Source: Methylococcaceae bacterium
Lineage (GTDB): Bacteria; Pseudomonadota; Gammaproteobacteria; Methylococcales; Methylomonadaceae
Length of the DNA: 64,000 nt
Direction of reading: 5' to 3'
NCBI GenBank assembly: GCA_013140705.1
Contig: JABFSH010000023.1
Location: 42,313 to 106,312 of the forward strand
Within the stretch, counting starts at the first letter, position 1. Every line of letters starts with the position of its first letter. The notes below the pieces were generated by a model. It had not been told where the DNA came from and ran no database searches. It saw only the letters and a list, made by a program, of their open reading frames with translations. Positions 49,196-57,713 of the stretch are shown here, piece after piece. A program made the position numbers and the translations under genes.

Positions 49196-49389
49196 CGTTA
49201 TTTTTATTTTTGCTGCCAATTTATGTGGCTTTTTGCCTGTGGCTGGGTTTTAGAATTGTCCAAAAAGCCGGCTTTGACGGTTGGTGGACACTGGTTTTAT
49301 TGATTCCAGTCATTAATATCGCGATGATTTGGCTATTTGCATTCAGCCTATGGCCAAATTTGAATAGCGATACGGAGCAGGATTTATAA
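49192..49389 (+). CDS. small membrane protein (paralogue 2)
   Basis: 65 residues, two TM helices, clearly related to the preceding protein. Coupled by ATGA overlap. The pair may form a hetero-oligomer, but there is no functional clue. Confidence 0.7.
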   Translation: MTLFLFLLPIYVAFCLWLGFRIVQKAGFDGWWTLVLLIPVINIAMIWLFAFSLWPNLNSDTEQDL

Positions 49390-49511
49390 GCTGAAAACGT
49401 GCTGGCGAGTTGGGCCCTTATACCCCCCTCGGCGCCTTGATGCTTTATATCGGAACTCCCTGTAAGTCAATAAGTTCAAAGGCTCACTCAAATTTGGCTC
49501 CGTAATAACTC

Positions 49512-49937
49512 ATGATATTCACTTTTATAATTAACAGCATTCTTGTTGCCCTGGCTGTATTAATTCATTTCGAAGCGCTTAACCTCTTATCCATAGTTAT
49601 TCCTCAACTCAAGATAAAGAGTCGATTGTGCGTATTATTTGGTGTTTTTGGCGCGTTGTTTGCCCACATTGTTGAAATTTGGTTATTTGCCTTCGCTTAT
49701 TATTTCAAAATACACTCGACTTACTTTGGCTCACTGGAAGGTCAATTCGATAATAGTCTGATGGATTGCAGTTATTTTTCTTTCACAACCTATACCTCAC
49801 TCGGCATCGGTGATATTAAACCTATAGGCGATATCCGATTCATGGCTGGATTGGAAGCCTTAACCGGCTTGTTACTTATCGCCTGGACAGCTTCATTCAT
49901 GTTCCTGGAGATGCAGAAATTATGGAAAGCACCCTAG
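49512..49937 (+). CDS. two-TM potassium channel family protein
   Basis: 141 residues. Ion_trans_2 pore region: CSYFSFTTYTSLGIGDIKPIG, where TSLGIGD stands at the K+-filter position of TVGYGD, followed by a pore-lining helix. An extra N-terminal TM pair precedes it. The Leu for Tyr in the filter is unusual, so ion selectivity is uncertain. Confidence 0.85.
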   Translation: MIFTFIINSILVALAVLIHFEALNLLSIVIPQLKIKSRLCVLFGVFGALFAHIVEIWLFAFAYYFKIHSTYFGSLEGQFDNSLMDCSYFSFTTYTSLGIGDIKPIGDIRFMAGLEALTGLLLIAWTASFMFLEMQKLWKAP

Positions 49938-50103
49938 TTTCGTTCCTTACGAAGTGATCGGATTTTGTCATCCAGTCATCAAGATCTCCCCTGGCTCCAT
50001 TAAGCGTGTATTCAGCGATCAATGATTAGAATTTACTCAAGTTCTAACTCTTTAGAGCTTGGCGGAATTGTCTCAGTTTATCGTTAACTTCTAGGAACAA
50101 GCC

Positions 50104-50385
50104 ATGAAAAAATTAGTTGCTTTACTCTTGTTTATTACTGCTTTGTACGCCCCGTCTCAAGCATGGGCTGATGTTGGTTATCGCCATTCTCAGGCACATA
50201 ACGTTTATACCCAACCTTATAACCACTTTAACCGCTTCGACTCTCCCCATCAACGTCGCCATTTTCACCCCCAATACCACCGACGTTTCTATGAAAGGCC
50301 GCACCATTATCGGTATTGGGTCGATGATAGTCGAGACCGCCACAATGCTTATTTAAGCAGATGTTCTTATAAACGCTTTAGATAG
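50104..50385 (+). CDS. small exported His/Tyr/Arg-rich protein
   Basis: 93 residues. Signal peptide MKKLVALLLFITALYAPSQAWA, then a mature part dominated by His, Tyr, Arg and Phe (HRRFYERPHHYRYW). No known family seen. Could bind metal or a polyanion; inference from composition only. AGGAACAAG-type site precedes the start. Confidence 0.7.
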   Translation: MKKLVALLLFITALYAPSQAWADVGYRHSQAHNVYTQPYNHFNRFDSPHQRRHFHPQYHRRFYERPHHYRYWVDDSRDRHNAYLSRCSYKRFR

Positions 50386-50517
50386 TGCGGTTACAACTGG
50401 CTATAGTCACTTTTGAATCGATGACTAAAATTTTAACCAACGGGCAGGAACACTGCATTCGTTATAAAAAATGACATATCACCCATTAATGATTGAATCA
50501 CTCAAGGAGAGTTGGTT

Positions 50518-50703
50518 ATGAAACACATTTTAGGATTAATACCCATTATTGGCATTACACTCCTCCTACAAGGTTGTGTTGTTAGCCCATTTCCTTACGG
50601 TCACTCACAAGGCTACGGCGGTTATGGTCACGGCCATGGTTATTATGGTGGTAACAGACGTGGCTGGAATGGCGGAGGCGGAGGTTACCACCACCATCGC
50701 TAA
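50518..50703 (+). CDS. small Gly/His-rich lipoprotein
   Basis: 61 residues. Lipobox LLLQGCVV, then a GYGGYGHGHGYYGG low-complexity Gly/His/Tyr tail ending YHHHR. AAGGAGAG ribosome-binding site. An in-frame GTG at 50512 is also possible. Likely an outer-membrane-anchored peptide with metal-binding potential; function unknown. Confidence 0.7.
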   Translation: MKHILGLIPIIGITLLLQGCVVSPFPYGHSQGYGGYGHGHGYYGGNRRGWNGGGGGYHHHR

Positions 50704-50813
50704 TTTTGTTGAGCTTGTTGCGGGGTGCGGCAAACCTTGCAAGGCATTGGTTTAACCCGTAAGATTCCGAGCCAGTGCAATAAATTTGTTCGCAGGTAAC
50801 GGGAGGGTTAACT

Positions 50814-51647
50814 ATGAAAAAACTGGGAATTGTATTTCTGGTTCTTTTATTGGTATCAGGAGCTGTTTGGGGCTTCATGAAAAGCCTGACTGACAGAACC
50901 AAAGTTGAAAAGTTGGTGTTGACAGGCTCCAGCACGGTGGCACCGCTGGCTGCTGAAATTGGCAAACGCTTTGAATCATTTCATGGTAATGTTCGGATCG
51001 ATGTGCAGACTGGCGGCTCCTCTCGCGGCGTCAGTGATGCCCGCGCCGGACTGGCCGATATTGGCATGGCCTCCCGAGCACTTAAAGACGATGAAAAGGA
51101 TTTACTTCAGTTTACCATTGCGTTGGACGGCATCAGCGTGATTTTAAATAAGGCCAATCCGGTTGAAGCATTGAATAAACAACAAATCATCGACATCTTT
51201 ACCGGGAAAATCGTTAACTGGAAAGACGTCGGTGGCAACGATACGCCGATTACCGTGATCAACAAAGCGGAAGGCCGATCGACTTTGGAATTATTTCTGC
51301 ATTATTTCGATTTGAAGAATACCGATGTCAAGCCCCAAGTCGTGATTGGCGACAATCAGCAAGGTATTAAAACCGTGGTGGGCAACCCGGATGCCATTGC
51401 TTATGTTTCTGTCGGGACAGCCGAATATGAAGCCAGCCAGGGTGCGACCATTAAGTTGCTGCCTCTCGAAGGGATAGCCGCTTCCGTCGAGAATGTACGA
51501 AATCGCAGCTTTCCGTTATCGAGGCCATTGAATCTGGTGACTCATGCCGAGCCGATTGGACTTGCAAAAACCTTCATCGAGTTCGCCAGTTCGCCTCAAG
51601 TGAATGATCTGATTGAGGCGCAATACTTTGTCCCTGTCCCGCGCTGA
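50814..51647 (+). CDS. pstS: phosphate ABC transporter substrate-binding protein
   Basis: 277 residues. Single N-terminal signal/anchor, then LTGSSTVAPLAAEIGKRFE, GGSSRGVSDARAGLADIGMASR and DGISVILNKANPV, the phosphate-site features of PstS. It is the shorter PstS variety. GGGAGGG site before the ATG. Heads pstSCAB. No Pho box could be read with confidence in the 110-bp upstream spacer. Confidence 0.94.
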   Translation: MKKLGIVFLVLLLVSGAVWGFMKSLTDRTKVEKLVLTGSSTVAPLAAEIGKRFESFHGNVRIDVQTGGSSRGVSDARAGLADIGMASRALKDDEKDLLQFTIALDGISVILNKANPVEALNKQQIIDIFTGKIVNWKDVGGNDTPITVINKAEGRSTLELFLHYFDLKNTDVKPQVVIGDNQQGIKTVVGNPDAIAYVSVGTAEYEASQGATIKLLPLEGIAASVENVRNRSFPLSRPLNLVTHAEPIGLAKTFIEFASSPQVNDLIEAQYFVPVPR

Positions 51648-52482
51648 TCGGCAACTCGTCGCTTTACTACGAGGCTGTGCACTATTGGCGGCAGCGATAG
51701 TGTTGTTTATTTTGTTGTTTCTTATGAGGGAATCCTGGCCGATATTGCAGCATGTGGCCTTGACCCGCTTTATCACCGATGCCTCATGGCACCCGGTGGA
51801 AAATTTATATCAGTTGACGCCAATGCTGTCGGCGACCCTGTACTCCACAATAGGAGCCCTATTACTGGCCACGCCTTTAGGCATCGGATCAGCGTTATTC
51901 ATCCGTTTTTATGCGCCCGTCTTTCTCGCTATTGTCTATCGTCGCTTGATCGAATTACTGGCCGGCATTCCATCCGTAGTTTATGGTTTTTGGGGATTAA
52001 CCACGTTGGCACCGTTAATCGGTCGCGTGCATCCCCCCGGCGTCAGTCTATTGACCGGTATTCTAATATTGACACTGATGATTCTGCCGACGGTGGCATT
52101 AACCGTCGATGCCGCATTGGTAGCCGTACCGAACGCTTATATTCGCGGTGCAGCGGCTTTAGGTTTATCCCGATGGGGTTTGATCGGCGGTGTGGCATTG
52201 CCTGCCGCACGTTCGGGTATAGCCGCAGGCATATTGTTAGCGGCAGGTCGCGCTATCGGCGAAACCATGGCGGTGTTAATGGTCGCCGGCAATGTAGTGG
52301 AGCAGCCACACAGTTTATTTGATTCAGTACGGACATTGACCGCGAACATTGCCTTGGAGATGGCCTACGCCACCGGTGATCATCGCGCGGCCTTGTTTGT
52401 TTCAGGCATGGCTTTAATGTCGATGGTGCTGGTTTTAGTCGGACTGGTAGAATACTTTACCAAAGAACGCCGTCATGTCTAA
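51628..52482 (+). CDS. pstC: phosphate ABC transporter permease PstC
   Basis: About 284 residues, six TMs, with the permease EAA-type loop PNAYIRGAAALGLSRWG and GRAIGETMAVLMVAGN. The most likely start is TTG at 51628, which has a GAGG site 8 bases before it; it overlaps the pstS end by 20 bp. Confidence 0.92.
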   Translation: MSLSRADRQLVALLRGCALLAAAIVLFILLFLMRESWPILQHVALTRFITDASWHPVENLYQLTPMLSATLYSTIGALLLATPLGIGSALFIRFYAPVFLAIVYRRLIELLAGIPSVVYGFWGLTTLAPLIGRVHPPGVSLLTGILILTLMILPTVALTVDAALVAVPNAYIRGAAALGLSRWGLIGGVALPAARSGIAAGILLAAGRAIGETMAVLMVAGNVVEQPHSLFDSVRTLTANIALEMAYATGDHRAALFVSGMALMSMVLVLVGLVEYFTKERRHV

Positions 52483-53311
52483 AAATAATCTAGCGACGAT
52501 ATGCATCTGGACAATAGCACTGCTGGTCAGTGGTGTCTTTGTCTGGCTGTTATCTGACATCATTATTCATGGACTCACTAATCTCTCCTGGCCATTTCTC
52601 ATTGAAATGCCAAAAAATGCCGGACGATCAGGTGGCATTGGCCCCATTATTGTATCGACGGTCCTGGTTTTATTGATTGCCATGGTCACGGCAACACCAC
52701 TTGGTTTAGCGACGGCGGTGCTACTGAGTGAGTTTACTGAACAAAATCTTGTGTTCGGACGTTTGGTGCGGCGTAGTCTGGATGTATTGGCGGGCGTTCC
52801 TTCCATTGTTTTCGGACTGTTCGGCAATGCCTTTTTCTGTATTTTTTGGGGCCTGGGGTTTTCTATTTTATCAGGTGGACTGACGCTAGCCTGTATGGTC
52901 TTACCGATTTTGATTCGAACAATCGAGGAAGGTTTGCAGGCAACACCCGATGACTATCGACTGGCGGCCGCTGCGTTGGGCATGTCTCGCGGTGCGGCTT
53001 TTTTTCATGTGCTATTACCGGCGGCAACTCCCGCAATAGTTGCCGGATTATTATTAGGCATCGGCCGTGCCGGGGCCGAAACCGCTGCCCTGGTTTTTAC
53101 TAGCGGGTATGTGGACCGCTTGCCCGGTTCCTTGTTCGATTCCGGCCGCGCCTTATCGGTTCATATCTACGATCTGTCTATGAATGTGGCTGGCGGCGAT
53201 GCGAATGCTTTCAGCTCCGCTTTGGTGTTGATCATATTGTTAGTGCTCATCAACAGTCTGGCCATGAACCTGGCCAAACATTGGCACCACAAGCGCATCA
53301 TTGCCGTATGA
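52475..53311 (+). CDS. pstA: phosphate ABC transporter permease PstA
   Basis: 278 residues, six TMs. GVPSIVFGLFG, EEGLQATPDDYRLAAAALGMSR and GRAGAETAALVFTSG match PstA. Overlaps pstC by 8 bp and pstB by 4 bp. Confidence 0.94.
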   Translation: MSKNNLATICIWTIALLVSGVFVWLLSDIIIHGLTNLSWPFLIEMPKNAGRSGGIGPIIVSTVLVLLIAMVTATPLGLATAVLLSEFTEQNLVFGRLVRRSLDVLAGVPSIVFGLFGNAFFCIFWGLGFSILSGGLTLACMVLPILIRTIEEGLQATPDDYRLAAAALGMSRGAAFFHVLLPAATPAIVAGLLLGIGRAGAETAALVFTSGYVDRLPGSLFDSGRALSVHIYDLSMNVAGGDANAFSSALVLIILLVLINSLAMNLAKHWHHKRIIAV

Positions 53312-54183
53312 ATTACTTTCCCGATTCTACTGGTGAACTTGTCGATAAAATCCAAAAACTGGATGACACTTATACGTTAGGACCTCTACAGGCGGGTCCT
53401 CCCTGCTGTATTCCTAAGCCACTGATACAGGTCAACAACCTGTCTTTGCATTACGGAACAAAACCGGCATTAGAAAATGTGTCACTGGATATTTATAAAG
53501 GTTGCATTACGGCGCTGATCGGTCCCTCAGGCTGCGGTAAAACCAGTTTCCTGTCTGTACTGAATCGCTTGACCGATATGATTCCCGACTGCCATGTATC
53601 GGGCACTATTCAGTATGACCGTCAGGATTTGCGTAATCCTGCCTTGGATGTGCAAGGCTTGCGCCGCAATATCGGCATGATTTTTCAAAAACCCGTGGCA
53701 TTTCCGTTGTCGATCCGTCGCAATATTGAGTTACCGCTACGGGAACATGGCATGAGTAAACAAGCCGATTTGAATCAGGTTCTGGAACAGGTTCTCCTGG
53801 ATGTCGGGTTGTGGGATGAAGTCAAGGATCGCCTGGAATCTTCAGCGCAGGCACTGTCCGGCGGTCAGCAACAACGGCTGTGTATCGCCCGAGCCTTGGC
53901 ACTGACACCAAAGGTCTTGTTAATGGATGAACCCTGCAGTGCGTTAGACCCGATTTCTTCAGGTGTCGTGGAAGATTTGATTCAGCGTTTACGGGGAAAA
54001 TATACGGTGGTGATTGTGACCCATAATCTGGCACAAGCTAGACGTATTGCCAATTATGCGGGCTTTTTCTGGATCAAGGAGCAACGTGCAGGTTGCCTGA
54101 TTGAATTTGGACATTGTCAGCAGATTTTTGAAGCACCTGTTCATGAATTAACGGCGGCTTATGTGAATGGAAGTCGCGGTTAA
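53308..54183 (+). CDS. pstB: phosphate ABC transporter ATP-binding protein PstB
   Basis: 291 residues with an N-terminal extension of about 40 residues before the ATPase core. Walker A GPSGCGKTS, signature LSGGQQQRLCIARAL, Walker B LLMDEPCSALDP, switch HNLAQARR. Final gene of the operon; phoU and phoBR, often near pst, are absent. Confidence 0.95.
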   Translation: MNYFPDSTGELVDKIQKLDDTYTLGPLQAGPPCCIPKPLIQVNNLSLHYGTKPALENVSLDIYKGCITALIGPSGCGKTSFLSVLNRLTDMIPDCHVSGTIQYDRQDLRNPALDVQGLRRNIGMIFQKPVAFPLSIRRNIELPLREHGMSKQADLNQVLEQVLLDVGLWDEVKDRLESSAQALSGGQQQRLCIARALALTPKVLLMDEPCSALDPISSGVVEDLIQRLRGKYTVVIVTHNLAQARRIANYAGFFWIKEQRAGCLIEFGHCQQIFEAPVHELTAAYVNGSRG

Positions 54184-54773
54184 TTTATTCAACAAACTAA
54201 TCGATTTTCACCTACAAATGAAAATCTGTATATGCAGCTGACAGACAGCATTTTCTTTATCCCTTTTAAACCAACGTTTAGCTAGCGGTATTTTGATCGC
54301 TCCGGCATTGAAATGCTCCTGATTATTCTATACAACCCAGTGGGGTAAGCGCACCTGCTTCTGTTCCATCTACGTTGGTTGGCTTAGATAGCCAGCAACG
54401 TTATAAATATTCGATCAAAGATACAACTACATTGGAAAATAATTGTCACAGTTTCATAATCAACAGGGTTTTAAAGAAGTTTAGAGATTTGAAGGTATCC
54501 GAACTTTTTTATAAAAGCGCGCCTGCTTTCTTATCCCGAACTGTGAATTATATTAATGCCGCCAAGTAATCCGCCTGACGCAAACAATCATACGTGCAGC
54601 TGTTTTCCTCAATGCCACTGGGACCTACTGCCTATTTTTCCTGGTCAAATTTCCCAATTTCAAAAAAAATTCCTAGATGCGACTTTTCACGATGTATTTT
54701 ATCAAAGAAGCGATATACAAATAGCATACTACCAAAACCAGTGGTCGCGGTGGCCTTACCGTGCTTCGGCGAA
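54184..54773. other. 590-bp region without a confident gene
   Basis: AT-rich stretch between pstB and the RHS-linked module. A 64-codon frame at 54375-54569 (plus) and two short ones at 54556-54791 lack recognisable features or good ribosome-binding sites. It may be an old junction of the RHS island. Confidence 0.4.
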
Positions 54774-55040
54774 TCAATAAAGTCCCATTAATTTAAGTAA
54801 AATTACCCAAAATATTATCTGACCTAATATTAGCAATACCACCTTATTCCACTGTCCATTGATTGCTGACTCAGGAAAAACGTATTCAAAAAGTAAATTA
54901 TAACCAATTATAAATGGAATTAGACCAGCATATACGATAAGCAAATTATCACCATTGCTCATAGCCATAAGAGCCAAAGTGGCTGGAATATATGTAGGAA
55001 GTCCAAAAACTTCTTTTAACCACTTGCTCTTACTCTTCAT
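54774..55040 (-). CDS. small membrane protein, candidate immunity protein for RHS tip 4
   Basis: 88 residues with three predicted TM helices (TYIPATLALMAM, LLIVYAGLIPFIIGYNLLF, VVLLILGQIIFWVILLKL). It starts two bases after the RHS tip stop codon, as immunity genes do. No family recognised. Role inferred from position only. Confidence 0.55.
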   Translation of the reverse strand: MKSKSKWLKEVFGLPTYIPATLALMAMSNGDNLLIVYAGLIPFIIGYNLLFEYVFPESAINGQWNKVVLLILGQIIFWVILLKLMGLY

Positions 55041-55042
55041 GG

Positions 55043-56411
55043 CTATGTATTAGTATAGAAACGCACTATAAAACAGCATTGAGTCTTTGAATCGCATTTG
55101 GGTGGTGGCCGTGTATCTGAACATACTCCATTTTTATCGCAACCACCAAGCCCTTTTGAATGAGTAAGTAAAGGTAAACCAATAGCTACTGGGCTTCTCG
55201 TAGCTAAACCACCTATTCCAGTTAATTGTTTTAATATTTGGTCTAAAATTTTGTTACCAATTTTATCTCCCACTGTGTCTGGAGATGGATAGGGACCTTC
55301 AATAGGATTTCCCGTCCGTGGCGTTCTTCCAGACTGATCAATAGGGCCGGAGCGATTATTAATATCATCACCAACCAACCCTGTGGGATCCACTGCATTA
55401 ATCGGATTCCCTGATACATAGGTATACGTATTAATGCCCCCCGCCAGTCCAATCGGATCAGACTGCACATAGCACCCGATACTCGAATCATAGTCCCTGA
55501 AGTTATTGTAGTTCAAGCCGGTCTCTTGATCATAATATTGTCCGGGATAGCGCAGATTCATGACCAGCTTTTCGCCATTGCCATCGACATCCTCATTGGG
55601 CAGGGCGGTGCCGAAAGGTTCCGGGTCCCAGCGCCAGAGCACAGCGTTACTGGTGCTGACAACGGCTCGTGGCGTGTTGAGTTGGTCGGCATGGATGTAG
55701 TAGATCCGTTCCGGTTTGGTGCTCGTTGGTGGTAAAACCACCGCCACCGGTGTGGCGCCGTGCCAGATAAATTCCTTCACCACCACGCCGAGGCCATCGG
55801 TTTCCGCCAGCAATTGTCCGTTTTCGTCGTAGTGGAAGATCGTCCGGTTGCCGGTCGGCGGTATTTTCATGACCCGCTGGCCGAGACCATTGATCCGGTA
55901 TTGATAGGTGCCCAGAGCCGTGATGACTTGATGGAGCCGTCCCAGACTGTTATAGACAAATTGCTGGCTGCCATTGCCGGTCATGCTGCCATTGTTATCG
56001 TAACTGAAGCTTCGGGCCTTGGGACCCGTTACCGAGGCCAGGCGATGACTGGTCGTCGGATAGGTATAATTGAAAGTCGTACTGCCCACTTTTTCGGTTA
56101 AGCGATTACCCGTCGCATCATAGCTGTAGTCATAAACCGCACTGGGCACTTGCGTGTGAATGAGCCGGTCCAGCGGATCGTAATCGAAGATCCGCGACAC
56201 GGTGGTGCCCGATTCTTGTGCGCTGGTGAGCCGGCTGGCCGCATCGTAGCCGAGACTCACCGTGGCATTGCCGAGGCTGTAGCCGGCTATTCGTCCATCC
56301 AGATCGATGTTTCGATGGGCCGTGAAGCCATTTGCCCAAGGTGAAGCTGGTGACGCTGCCAAACGGCGCATAGTGGGTAGAAAGTTCGGCGGGGTACATT
56401 CGTCGGAACAC
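55043..56411 (-). pseudogene. orphan RHS core plus C-terminal toxin tip 4 (frameshifted)
   Basis: About 1 kb of RHS core is followed by a unique C-terminus. The core ends with the RHS-associated motif: SIGCYVQSDPIGLAGGINTY then a GNPINAVDPTGL junction. Beyond it is a tip of about 110 residues (VGDDINNRSGP start, end CDSKTQCCFIVRFYTNT) with several Cys; no domain recognised. Compared with the copy near 62.1 kb, an extra T at about 56325 (ccatttgccc for ccattgccc) shifts the frame, and homology stops at about 56360. There is no N-terminal export region. It is a displaced orphan module; could act only as a recombination donor or if fused to an intact RHS. Confidence 0.8.
55378..56360 (-). repeat. 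RHS core copy A
   Basis: About 1 kb, closely similar to the matching parts of copies B and C. Carries the extra T at about 56325. Confidence 0.8.
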
Positions 56412-56437
56412 GGCTAACGCCGCTTCCGACTTACGGG

Positions 56438-56917
56438 TTAGAAGTCATCAAAAAGGCATTTTCCAACAGTAGCTTTCTGTGCCAACTCTAATTGAATGCC
56501 CGGAATTTCGACATCAATATCTTCATATAATTCTTCAAAATTTATTTGTGATAAATAATATCTTAATTTATCACAAACGAATTTAGCTTCAGGGATTGTA
56601 TCTTGCGATACAACCTTACCCATCTTTTTATCTTTTGAGTATTTCGTAAGATGAATGGTAAACATATCTAATATAAAACTTATTTTTAACGTTATCTTAT
56701 AGATTTCGCCAAAATTTCCTTTGGTATTCATGTTGATATCAAAGCTATTACAATACGAATAGTTAAAATCCGTTTGATTTATAACTGCATATTCGTTTAA
56801 CAACAACTGCAAAGGTTCATAAAATCTGTTCCTATCCCAACCTAGCAAATCGCCATTTGGCATAACACTAGAATTAAATTTTATTTTAATTTCTGCAATT
56901 AACTCATCAGTTGTCAC
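56438..56917 (-). CDS. candidate immunity protein for RHS tip 3
   Basis: 159 residues, soluble, no signal peptide. Sits 6 bp downstream of tip 3. No family recognised (MTTDELIAEIKIKFNSSVMP start). GC content is lower than in the RHS core, typical of acquired immunity genes. Its soluble nature would suit a cytoplasm-acting toxin. Confidence 0.55.
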   Translation of the reverse strand: MTTDELIAEIKIKFNSSVMPNGDLLGWDRNRFYEPLQLLLNEYAVINQTDFNYSYCNSFDINMNTKGNFGEIYKITLKISFILDMFTIHLTKYSKDKKMGKVVSQDTIPEAKFVCDKLRYYLSQINFEELYEDIDVEIPGIQLELAQKATVGKCLFDDF

Positions 56918-56923
56918 ATTATT

Positions 56924-57426
56924 TTACTCTACTTTATTCGAAGGAAATCCATGAACACCCTTCTCACTGCTAAAACGTACATCTACTGATTTTTGACCTT
57001 GTGTGCCAATTTCATCATTGTATTGCTTGACCTTACCAATAAACTCACCTTTAGAATTAAATTGAGGTTCACCATTTCTCCAAGCATCCTCAACAACTTT
57101 TTCAACATCAACATTTGATTTAAATTGAGATTTTCCTTGTGTTCCATCCGTATGTATTCTCTGACGATGCCAATTTATTGGTGGATGATTGCCACTAATT
57201 TTCTTTAGTTTGCCAATAACTCCTATTACTACTGCAGCGCCTATTCCTGCAGGAATAGGACAAAAGTTGGCTGCATCACTAGCCGCATTGCCCGGTAAGT
57301 ACCCAGCTTCCGACTCTGGCACACAATGTCCCCACTGGCCTTCAGATTTCCATGCTTGCCCATCGGGACATAACCCCTCGGGATCAATTAGGTTAACCGG
57401 GTTCCCGCCGACATAGCTATATATGT
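56924..57426 (-). pseudogene. orphan RHS C-terminal tip 3 with a 20-residue core remnant
   Basis: Minus-strand frame reads a core remnant NIYSYVGGNPVNLIDPEGL (about 57365-57423), then a tip of about 150 residues: CPDGQAWKSEGQWGHC, a hydrophobic AAVVIGVIGKL segment, and a C-terminal domain IHTDGTQGKSQFK...IGTQGQKSVDVRFSSEKGVHG. An in-frame TAA lies just upstream of the remnant, so it cannot be made from an RHS start here. The tip resembles polymorphic toxin ends but I cannot name the family. It is followed by its candidate immunity gene. Confidence 0.7.
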
Positions 57427-57434
57427 TGGCTTAA

Positions 57435-57713
57435 TTAATCCCGATTAGGATTGTGATCTCTTTCAAACGAATCAAATGTAAGCTTCTTCAAAATAACAAT
57501 AGTAGCTATACATCCAATAAGTAGCCAAGGTAAACGAAAAATTGAAAACATCAGTAACTGAAATTGCCACTCCGTTTCATAGCCCTCTAAGTTTGGTTGC
57601 GCTAGTACGGATGTTACATAAATATAAGCATAAATTACAGTAGCTACAATCCACACTAAGAGAGTGATGACAAACAGTTTTTTTCGGATATTGTTCAAAA
57701 CATTAAACATCAT
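57435..57713 (-). CDS. membrane protein, candidate immunity protein for RHS tip 2
   Basis: 92 residues, two TM helices (LFVITLLVWIVATVIYAYIYV and LLMFSIFRLPWLLIGCIATIVIL) with about 20 periplasmic-loop residues between. Its ATG overlaps the tip 2 stop codon (ATGATG), the tight coupling expected for toxin-immunity pairs. A membrane/periplasmic location fits a toxin acting on the cell wall. Confidence 0.6.
   Translation of the reverse strand: MMFNVLNNIRKKLFVITLLVWIVATVIYAYIYVTSVLAQPNLEGYETEWQFQLLMFSIFRLPWLLIGCIATIVILKKLTFDSFERDHNPNRD

Noticed and set aside
50704..50813. Pho box upstream of pstS
   Set aside because: No pair of CTGTCAT-like half-sites with proper spacing could be identified.
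54375..54569. 64-codon frame after pstB
   Set aside because: No good ribosome-binding site, no recognisable family and located in an AT-rich junction zone; kept only as part of the described spacer.
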